Assembly (NCBI RefSeq): GCF_001625085.1
Contig: NZ_BDAW01000034.1
Span: 1 to 64,000, forward strand
Length of the DNA: 64,000 nt
Reading direction: 5' to 3'
DNA from: Nocardia acidivorans NBRC 108247
GTDB lineage: Bacteria; Actinomycetota; Actinomycetes; Mycobacteriales; Mycobacteriaceae
Positions within the stretch are counted from its first letter, which is position 1. Each line of letters opens with the position of its first letter. Both the position numbers and the translations under genes were made by a program. The notes under the pieces were generated by a model. That model was not told where the DNA came from. It saw only the letters and a list, made by a program, of their open reading frames with translations, and made no database searches. Shown here one piece after another: positions 1 through 6,708 of the stretch.

Positions 1-65
1 CATGGCTCGTCATCGGGGACCGGTCAGGCCCGCTTGCACCCCAGAGCTCGGTAGCTCGGTTGCTA

Positions 66-2015
66 CTAGACCGGCCACTGGTAGCCGAGTTTGTGCAGGT
101 GCTTCGCGAGGCGCGAAGATACTTGCTCTCGCCTACGTTCCAGTTGCTCAAGCGATGTCTTGTACTGGTCACCCCACGCCAGGTACGTGTCGATCAGTTG
201 ATTGCGTTTGTGCGCCACTAGCCTCATGACCCCAGTGACGAGATCTACGCCGATCCTGTCGGGGATCAGCGCCTCCACGGCGTCTTTGGATTTGTCAGCG
301 TTGGTTACGGTCTCGCTTGGCAGTTGATCGAGGTCCTTCTGATTGCGTGTCCACCAGTCGACGAACAGGCCCTTGAGCTGTTCGTCGTCCAGGATCTTCC
401 AGGTAATCAGTGCGTGGCGAAATCTTTCGGCGAAGTAGGTTTGAGCATCTGCTGGTTGTTGGCTGACGAGCACGCTCTGCTCTCGCTGGAACTCCTGAAA
501 CCAGTAGCTGACAGCGGTTGCGAACGTGGCCTCAGTCGCCGCGGTGAGCGTCGGTATGGTTGCGGCAGTTGTATCGCACCCCTGGAGTGGGAAATCGAGA
601 TGTCCGGGTTTGCCGGGCACGAAGAGATCTCGCAGGTCGATCCCAAACGCGGCGAACTTGCTGTGCTGCGCCTGGATGTCTCCGACGGGTACTCCGCCGC
701 CGGTCAGCAAGGTGTCAATGCTCGGTCTCGTATGGGTCAGAGATTGAGAATCGACATAGTGGCCGACGTTGAGGTTGAAATCGTTGGCTGCGATCTCCTC
801 GATCGGCACCAATCGCGCAAAGTTGCTTATCTCTCGACGTTCGCGAAAGGCGGTCGCGATCTTTTCTATGTGGCTGGGTGCCAGATGGTTCTTCGAACGA
901 TCCACAGCGAATTCCTGCTGGGCATTTATGAATAGCACCTCGCGCTCGCTAGACTCTGCGCCAGCGGTTCCTCGCAGAACAAGAAGGCAAATGGGAATCG
1001 ATGTCCGGTTGAACAAGTTGGGTCCAAGCCCGATGACGGCTGCGATTCTGCCATCCTGGACGATTCCGCGACGGATCAGTCCTTCGGCCCCGCCGCGAAA
1101 CAGAGCGCCGTATGGAACAGCCATGACACCCGTGCCAGCGGGTGCCAGTGAGGCCAGGACGTGTTGGACGAACATCAGGTCCGCCTTCCCACTCTGACCG
1201 TACTGCGTTTGTTGAGAGACCCTCAGCATCTGCTGTTGGTATCGCAAACCGAGCGGGGGGTCGGCCAGCACGCGGTCGAAGCGCTTCATGCTTCCACTGT
1301 CATTGAGGTGGCGCGGGTCGATAAGTGCGTCGCCGCGCAAGATGGATGCGTTGGTGATCCCGTGCAGCATCAGGTTGCGCTTCGCGATGGCACACGTCTC
1401 GAGGTTTATGTCCTGCCCGAAGAATGTCAGAGACTCGCTGTTTTGTCCGGACCGTTCCGAGAGATAGGTGTGGGCGGCGGTCAGTAGGCCACCGGTACCA
1501 ACGCACGGGTCGTAGATTGAGTCGCCCGGCTGGGGATCAGCCAGTCGAACCATGAGCTGGACCAGTGAGCGCGGCGTATAGAACTCAACACGCCTGTCCC
1601 TATCTGCGAAAGCGTCGAGAATTTGCTCGAACACTTGACCGGCTTCGTCGTCGGGCTTAGGGTCGCTCGTTCCGAAGGGGATCTCGTCCACGATCGATAC
1701 CAACTGCCGAGCCGCAGCGTCGCTCAGACCTGTGCGGGGCGCGATCTCGACAACCAGGTCGGTGAATACATCCCGATTGCGCGAAACCAATGCTGTCACA
1801 GCCTTATTCAGCGCATCAGACGGTGAGCGGTCCATGGCCGCGACCACCCGATCCCACTGTGCTTCCTCGGGGACCGTCAACCTATCGGGGTGCTCGGATG
1901 CCCACTTGAGGGAAAGTACAACCGAGATAACGCCCATGTACTGTGCGGTGTCCATCGCGCCTCGAAGGACGTCGGCGGCCTTGAACACCTTCTGCGCGAG
2001 ATCCGTGGTGTGCAT
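66..2015 (-). CDS. hsdM: Type I restriction-modification DNA methyltransferase subunit (HsdM)
   Basis: This 649-residue protein is an N6-adenine DNA methyltransferase of the HsdM type, which would methylate DNA at a site chosen by an HsdS subunit. Visible motifs are the SAM-binding DPCVGTGGLL (about residues 169-178), FFGQDIN (about 198-204), and the catalytic ADPPL (about 251-255, a variant of NPPF/DPPY). An N-terminal helical region fits HsdM_N. It is longer than the usual 500-530 residues because of a C-terminal extension with charged, coiled-coil-like sequence. It follows hsdS with a gap of only 2 bp, so the two are co-transcribed. No hsdR is visible; it could lie left of the window. The gene is complete here, with its TAG at 66-68. 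Confidence 0.88.
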   Translation of the reverse strand: MHTTDLAQKVFKAADVLRGAMDTAQYMGVISVVLSLKWASEHPDRLTVPEEAQWDRVVAAMDRSPSDALNKAVTALVSRNRDVFTDLVVEIAPRTGLSDAAARQLVSIVDEIPFGTSDPKPDDEAGQVFEQILDAFADRDRRVEFYTPRSLVQLMVRLADPQPGDSIYDPCVGTGGLLTAAHTYLSERSGQNSESLTFFGQDINLETCAIAKRNLMLHGITNASILRGDALIDPRHLNDSGSMKRFDRVLADPPLGLRYQQQMLRVSQQTQYGQSGKADLMFVQHVLASLAPAGTGVMAVPYGALFRGGAEGLIRRGIVQDGRIAAVIGLGPNLFNRTSIPICLLVLRGTAGAESSEREVLFINAQQEFAVDRSKNHLAPSHIEKIATAFRERREISNFARLVPIEEIAANDFNLNVGHYVDSQSLTHTRPSIDTLLTGGGVPVGDIQAQHSKFAAFGIDLRDLFVPGKPGHLDFPLQGCDTTAATIPTLTAATEATFATAVSYWFQEFQREQSVLVSQQPADAQTYFAERFRHALITWKILDDEQLKGLFVDWWTRNQKDLDQLPSETVTNADKSKDAVEALIPDRIGVDLVTGVMRLVAHKRNQLIDTYLAWGDQYKTSLEQLERRREQVSSRLAKHLHKLGYQWPV

Positions 2016-2017
2016 TC

Positions 2018-2623
2018 TTACCGCCTGTCCAGTAAGTCATCGAACAACGCGAATTTGAGGATATCGAGCCGGTCCGCGGTTTCGCGGTGTATGAGGGCGA
2101 GTTCATCGATGTCGCTGATCGCCGTGACCACCTCGCGCTGGCGGTGCAGTGGCGGGACGACGACCGGTAGGCTGCCCAAGTTTGTGGCGTTGATGGATGG
2201 GACAGTTCCTCGACCCGCACGCTTGAGCATTTCCTCCTGCATTGGCGGCGAGGACAGGTAGAAGGAAAGGTATTCGGGCAGTACCCGGCTGTCGCGCTGG
2301 CGTACTCGGGCGCACGAGGAGCTGTATAGCGCCCGTTCTAGGTTTGGACCGATCAGCGCCAATCTGCCGAGTGAGCCTTGGCGAACAAGGACGATGTCAT
2401 CGCGCTGAAGTCGGAACCGTTCCAGTCGTGTTGCTTCACCTTCGGGTAGTCGGCGTAGCTTCCGCCAGTTCACCTGGTTCCATCCGGCGATGTCCGAGGG
2501 ACTCACCACGGGGACGCCATCAGGCTCGCTGTCCAGTTTGCCCAGCAGTGATCCAGAAGGGCCGGGCGTGATCTCCACCAGATCCCTGAGGGCGACGTGC
2601 TCATCCTTGATCACGATGTACAC
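2018..2623 (-). CDS. hsdS: Half-size type I restriction specificity subunit (HsdS-like)
   Basis: This 201-residue protein resembles one target-recognition half of HsdS: an N-terminal beta-rich TRD with a VALRDLVEITPG start and a VVSPSDI segment, then the typical end of a TRD (PEYLSFYLSSPP, SINATNLGSLPVVVPPL), then a conserved helix beginning RQREVVTAISDIDELA. Full HsdS proteins have two TRDs in about 400 residues, so this one probably works as a homodimer and would recognise a symmetric site. It is the first methylation gene of the operon and ends 2 bp before the hsdM start. The start ATG at 2623 is the first in frame; I see no strong ribosome site. Confidence 0.8.
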   Translation of the reverse strand: MYIVIKDEHVALRDLVEITPGPSGSLLGKLDSEPDGVPVVSPSDIAGWNQVNWRKLRRLPEGEATRLERFRLQRDDIVLVRQGSLGRLALIGPNLERALYSSSCARVRQRDSRVLPEYLSFYLSSPPMQEEMLKRAGRGTVPSINATNLGSLPVVVPPLHRQREVVTAISDIDELALIHRETADRLDILKFALFDDLLDRR

Positions 2624-2686
2624 CTGACTTCCTCGGTCGACAGGGCGAAGGCCATGGCGACCGTCGCCATGGCCCTGCCTGTCGGT

Positions 2687-2902
2687 TTAAGCGCTACGTG
2701 GCCTGTTGCGAAGGTTGATCTTGATTAGCTCGGATGCTGTAACGCTGGCCGCGACCGTGACGAGCGCTCCTGCCACCGCTTCGCCGTACCCGGCGGCGAA
2801 ACCGATTACAACGACGAGCACCACGACGATCACCCCGCACCAGGCGGCACGTCTGTCGCGGCGGGGCAGATACCATGAACTGTTGAAGTGGGCAATTCCC
2901 AT
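2687..2902 (-). CDS. Small two-helix membrane protein, unknown function
   Basis: This 71-residue protein has two probable membrane helices (about residues 22-38 and 41-58) separated by a short GYGE turn, and a basic tail (INLRNRPRSA). AGGA lies about 12 nt upstream of the ATG. It starts the minus-strand group that continues with hsdS (63 bp gap) and hsdM, so it may share their transcript. I recognise no family. Small membrane proteins next to modification genes are sometimes defence effectors, but nothing in the sequence shows that here. A longer plus-strand reading frame over the same bases has poor codon character and was not preferred. Confidence 0.45.
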   Translation of the reverse strand: MGIAHFNSSWYLPRRDRRAAWCGVIVVVLVVVIGFAAGYGEAVAGALVTVAASVTASELIKINLRNRPRSA

Positions 2903-2945
2903 CGCCTACCGTCTTCCTGCTTGCTTTGTTGCTAAGCGGGTCGGT

Positions 2946-2989
2946 CCGCATCGCCCCGCGCTGACGGCAATCTCCACGGGGCGATGCGG
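2946..2989. promoter_or_regulatory. Perfect 13-bp inverted repeat upstream of the hsdS operon
   Basis: Arms CCGCATCGCCCCG (2946-2958) and its exact complement (2977-2989) are separated by 18 bases. The repeat lies 44 bp upstream of the small membrane protein gene. No T-run follows on either strand, so an operator or mRNA hairpin is as likely as a terminator. Confidence 0.45.
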
Positions 2990-3026
2990 GATCTGTTGGA
3001 CGAGAGCCACACTAGCACCAATCCCG

Positions 3027-3044
3027 TGCGAAGGAGCCTTCGCA
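3027..3044. promoter_or_regulatory. Short palindrome, possible operator
   Basis: TGCGAAGG-AG-CCTTCGCA is an 8-bp-arm palindrome about 125 bp upstream of the minus-strand group. It may be a regulator site in the control region of the hsdS-hsdM operon; no regulator is identified. Confidence 0.3.
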
Positions 3045-3143
3045 AGCGACTTGGTTGCAGTCGACCTCCGGCCGCAAAGAGGCGCCGCTGAGCTCAGCTA
3101 TCCCTCAGTGAATACTGGGATTTGGTGGCACTGGGCTCGATTG

Positions 3144-3538
3144 ATGTGCAATCACGGCTGCCAAGGTAGGGCCGACCGAGCGTGGAGCCAAGACGCCACA
3201 GCAACGGTGGAGCAGTTCATCCAAGCCAGGGCATTCATGGCTTCGATACACAGGGACAGTCACTGGGACCCGTGGGTGATGGACGACCGGGCTGATGAAC
3301 TCGCGGCCGCGTGGGGGAGATCTTCAAGCAGTGGATCCGTGCGGAGCCGGACTTCAAGCCGCGCACCGCCGCCGACATTGACGCGTGGACGGAGGAGCGG
3401 GAGCGGACCTGGAAGGCTGAATCACAGCGCCGCGAGGAGGCCCGGCTCGCTCGCATCCTGACGTACGACCGGGACCGCGAAGCGGCCAGGCTTCGGCTTC
3501 TGGTGGCTCAAGCCGCTTTTCGGCACCATGTCGAATAG
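3144..3538 (+). pseudogene. Frameshifted remnant of an unknown charged protein
   Basis: Two adjacent frames each read like parts of one protein. The first (from ATG 3144) ends with the protein-like ASIHRDSHWDPWVMDD and reaches AAAWG at about 3317. The second continues from there with EIFKQWIRAEPDFKPRTAAD, then a charged helix rich in E and R, and stops at TAG 3536-3538. The switch is at the G-run 3313-3317; one extra G would join the frames. So this is either a decayed gene or a sequencing error in a homopolymer. I recognise no family. It sits in the same accessory stretch as the modification genes. The 241 bp before it (2903-3143) hold only the two inverted repeats listed separately. Confidence 0.4.
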
Positions 3539-3752
3539 CGCGATGGGCTCGTACACGATGAAATCCATCCGTTGATGCCCGACGAGAAGCTGACGCTGCA
3601 GATCGTCGGTACTCATCCATCCTTCGAGGTCGCGGCCGCGAAGGCGGTGCGCGGATGTCGTGATCCGGCGCGCTGCGGCAAGGCGGGGTCAGGCATCTCG
3701 TCACATCCGAAAGTGAATCCACAGTCGTAGGCTAGGACGGACAATCGGCGTC

Positions 3753-4355
3753 ATGGCAAGGTATTTGAAGGCGTGGCTGCCGGGTTGCGGCACCTGTGGT
3801 CGCGTCTTCCGCGAGGTCGAAGTCACTATCCGCGTACACGGCCCGAAGGACGAGACGGCAGCTGACACTGCTGCTATCGCAGCCCTGCGTGCCATGGCGA
3901 ATGCCGAGGGCTGGTTCTTGCCGGCCGATTACGATCTGCACGACGAGACTGAGGTGCGGTGCCTCGACTGTGCCCTCCAACGCCGGGCGACCGAGCCAAC
4001 TGTGCTTTATCTAGTCTGGTCAGAGCGCCGCCGAGCGCTCAAAGTCGGTGTGGCTGGAGCGGTATCGACCAGGTTGAAGTCCCATCGCCGACGTGGGTGG
4101 CGAGTCGTCGAACTGGACGGAAGACAGTGCCGATGGCTGCTGCCCCGGACCGATGCGCTCGCCGTCGAACACGCGGTCGTTGAGCGGTGGCGAAGCGCGG
4201 GCGTACCAGTGGCGGAGGTGTGCAACGTCGCAGCCGAGAACGGTTTCACCGAGACGGCGTGCCTCGACGCAGCATCGGCGGAGGCCACAGTCGGATGGAT
4301 TGAGGAGATGCTCCCAGAGGCTCTCTCACTGGCCGGCAGCTCCACCTCCTCATGA
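3753..4355 (+). CDS. Putative GIY-YIG-like protein with paired CxxC motifs
   Basis: This 200-residue protein has CGTC at 12-15 and CLDC at 70-73, which could form a zinc-binding site. Next comes a segment like the GIY-YIG core: LYLVW (85-89), LKVGV (96-100), an Arg/His pair (R107, H111) and a conserved-looking glutamate (E139 in AVEHAVVERW). GIY-YIG domains cut DNA and use the Arg and Glu, so a nuclease role is possible. The first motif (YLV for GIY) is degenerate, so loss of activity cannot be excluded. The gene stands alone, 100 bp before a lipoprotein gene, inside the accessory left arm. The assignment is inference from motif spacing only. Confidence 0.5.
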   Translation: MARYLKAWLPGCGTCGRVFREVEVTIRVHGPKDETAADTAAIAALRAMANAEGWFLPADYDLHDETEVRCLDCALQRRATEPTVLYLVWSERRRALKVGVAGAVSTRLKSHRRRGWRVVELDGRQCRWLLPRTDALAVEHAVVERWRSAGVPVAEVCNVAAENGFTETACLDAASAEATVGWIEEMLPEALSLAGSSTSS

Positions 4356-4461
4356 GGAGTGGTCAATATCGTTGCCCGCCTTGATATCTCATGTTGCGGG
4401 AGATCACCTCTGCACATAGTGTGGTTCGCATTGCCGGATCGGCAGTTGTCGGGGATAGAGA

Positions 4462-5751
4462 GTGGCGAGAGTGGTCTCGAAGAAGCGCGTGGCAATAGTT
4501 GCGATATTGCTCGCTTTGTCATCTGGTTGCTCGAACGGAAGCAGCGGGAGCGGCACCGGGCCGTCCGAGCATCCGGGTAGTTCGCCGGTGGCTAGTGCAG
4601 GAAACAAGAAGCCGTTCGATCCGCCGCGGGTGTTCAATGCTTCGCCGATCTCCCAGAAGAGCCCGCTGAATCCCGCGAGCAGATTGGGTGAGTGCTCATC
4701 CGGTGACGGCCTCTTGTACTGTGCATCCGGCGCCGGAACCATTTCGGCGATCGATCCGTCCGGGGATAAGCAGAAATGGACGACCAAGACGCAGTTGTCG
4801 CCCAATAAGAATGCGGGCCCGGGTGCGGGATGGAGTGCAGCAGCACCGGTGCGAACCGATGATCTGGCGATCACAGCATTTGGTGGCGTGACAGAAGGCA
4901 GCGGAACATCGAAGGATCGAAGATCGCTCGAAATCCTCGCCGTGGATGCGTCGACGGGGAAACAGCGGTGGAACAACGTGCTCGACGTCGGCTCGGCACT
5001 GGTGGACCATCTCAGGATCGTCGGGATCAGTGCCGACTCGATTGTCATTTCAGCGGGTGAAACCACCTTTTGCGACTGGGTCGACACCATGACGGCGACG
5101 TGGGTAGTGGATCTGCAGACCAAGCAAATCCGCTGGAAGAAGGACGGCTTCCTGGCAGGCAATGTCGGCAAGGGGGTGGTATCGGGCAATATTATGACGA
5201 AGAAGAATAACGTCAAGTACACCGCTTTGACTGGCCTCTCGGACTCGGATGGAAATGCCCTATGGGAAACGGCGACCCCCAATCATGGCGTGACAGGTTT
5301 TCTCCGACCCGAAATCACCGACTTTATAGTGACGAGTACCTGCGGAACAGTTGATCTCAATCTTCTCGATCCCGCCACCGGAACAGCATTGTATTCCGAT
5401 AAGGCAAAGACGAGGGCCGACCTGACTCCCGGCTGGGATTGCTTCTTCGACAAATCCACCGCACTGATCTGCCAGGAAAAGATCGTTAACGGTCGAATCA
5501 TTTCCATCGACACTCGCTCCCCCAGTGAAACAGTCTGGCAGTTCTCTTCGGACGAAAACCGGACGGCGCCCGCAATCACCGGCGCGTTTCATGGGATAAT
5601 CTATGGAACCACAGGCGGAAACCGAAAGCAGGCCGTCTCGCTGGATGTAAACTCCGGTAATGACTTGCCGGATGCGCCAGTGGTAGCACCCACTTGGGTG
5701 GACAAATACCTAGGCATCACGAGAGAAGGCATTTACTTGCCGACGAAGTAG
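4462..5751 (+). CDS. Lipoprotein with PQQ-like beta-propeller repeats
   Basis: This 429-residue exported lipoprotein starts at GTG 4462 just after a GGGGATAGAG stretch. Its signal peptide ends in the lipobox LSSGC (Cys about residue 23), followed by a Ser/Gly/Pro-rich linker to about residue 50. The rest has several repeats of the type GLLYCASGAGTISAIDPSGD and LAVDASTGKQRW, typical of PQQ-like/WD-like propellers, and several Cys residues that could form disulfides outside the cell. The ligand is unknown; such proteins usually bind partners at the cell surface. Codon use is more AT-rich (many AAG, AAT, ATT) than in backbone genes, which fits horizontal acquisition. The gene is complete and monocistronic. 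Confidence 0.75.
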   Translation: MARVVSKKRVAIVAILLALSSGCSNGSSGSGTGPSEHPGSSPVASAGNKKPFDPPRVFNASPISQKSPLNPASRLGECSSGDGLLYCASGAGTISAIDPSGDKQKWTTKTQLSPNKNAGPGAGWSAAAPVRTDDLAITAFGGVTEGSGTSKDRRSLEILAVDASTGKQRWNNVLDVGSALVDHLRIVGISADSIVISAGETTFCDWVDTMTATWVVDLQTKQIRWKKDGFLAGNVGKGVVSGNIMTKKNNVKYTALTGLSDSDGNALWETATPNHGVTGFLRPEITDFIVTSTCGTVDLNLLDPATGTALYSDKAKTRADLTPGWDCFFDKSTALICQEKIVNGRIISIDTRSPSETVWQFSSDENRTAPAITGAFHGIIYGTTGGNRKQAVSLDVNSGNDLPDAPVVAPTWVDKYLGITREGIYLPTK

Positions 5752-6366
5752 ACGACGACGCCACGGGAGCTCTGCGGGCCGCGCCGCCTGGCGAGCCAAC
5801 ATTGGCGGGAAGGTTCTTGTCCCTGAGCGTTTCGGTCCCGTTTGTCCCGTTCCTACGGCGGGCGGTCGCCCCGTCCCGAATGTGGGCAGAGGCCTGCCAT
5901 GAACGTCCCAGCCGCGATCGCACGGCGTACACCGGCCGTGGCGCAATGAATCGCGGTGGAACGGCCGCACTGCCGCCATGGCCGGATTCGCAGGCGTCGC
6001 GATGTCGGAAAGCATCTCGATCGTCGATCGATTGTGCGGTACGAGATCGCTGGTCATGGGGGAATTTCGCATCACAACGGGACGTATCCACTCGATACCG
6101 TTGGGTCCGCACCGACGCTACGGACGGCTGGGATTCCGCTGACCCGCACGAACGGGCGCGGCGGCACATCATGACATGTCCAGGATTGCTTCCAGTTGGC
6201 CCATGATCTAGAGATCGTGCAGGTCGCGGCTTACGAGCTGCCCGCGCGGAGCCCGCCGTCCCATGTCGTGAAGATGTGATGCAGATGTCGCATTTTGGGG
6301 GTGTGCGTGCAGTAGGGGCGTGTCCGGATCATCTGCGATCAGCTCTTGCGCCCTCGGGAGTGACCA
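5752..6366. other. 615-bp stretch with no recognisable gene
   Basis: Reading frames of up to 170 codons exist on both strands but have arginine-rich, low-complexity translations and no family resemblance. I see no tRNA, repeat or clear promoter. It separates the lipoprotein from the recombinase operon and probably contains the recombinase promoter at its right end. Confidence 0.5.
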
Positions 6367-6708
6367 ATGAACACAGGCGAAGCACCGACGCCGCGCCCCG
6401 TCCGTCTCGGCGGCACCGACCACAACGGGAAGGCGGGAGACGATCGACTGCATTGCTCGGAAGGTGCCGCCAGCGACGACCATGACCGTATCGCGCGAAC
6501 ATCGGATTCGGGTTCGGTGTGGATATACGATCGGAAATTGAAAAATCATCGGCACCACTGTCAATTTTCTGGTCGCGTTAAAAGTGTTCATGGATCTGAA
6601 GCCGATCGGTTACGTGATGAGCTCGCCGATATTATCCGTGAATTACTTGAATGGGCGGCCGCTGAGCACGATGGTGGACAATTTCTGGAGGATGGGGAGG
6701 CGGCATGA
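6367..6708 (+). CDS. Small protein translationally coupled to the recombinase
   Basis: This 113-residue protein has a good ribosome site (GGGAG, about 7 nt before ATG 6367). Its stop overlaps the recombinase start as ATGA, which signals translational coupling. The N-terminal half is hydrophilic and low in structure. The C-terminal half has a likely amphipathic helix (ADRLRDELADIIRELLEWAA) and an acidic tail. I recognise no family. Its position directly before a large serine recombinase suggests an accessory role, for example as a directionality factor or a regulator, but the sequence itself does not prove this. Confidence 0.6.
   Translation: MNTGEAPTPRPVRLGGTDHNGKAGDDRLHCSEGAASDDHDRIARTSDSGSVWIYDRKLKNHRHHCQFSGRVKSVHGSEADRLRDELADIIRELLEWAAAEHDGGQFLEDGEAA

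Noticed and set aside
1..65. Start of a further minus-strand gene at the ATG at positions 1-3
   Set aside because: A CAT at the very edge could be a start codon, but no coding sequence or ribosome site can be judged from so few bases.
2706..3461. 251-codon plus-strand frame as an intact gene
   Set aside because: Only the part after about 3144 looks like protein and it needs a frameshift to continue. The first part is antisense to the small membrane protein gene.
1..6400. Second attachment-site copy (direct repeat of the tRNA-Leu 3' end)
   Set aside because: I scanned for the T-arm and acceptor sequence and found none, so the other element end is probably outside the window.
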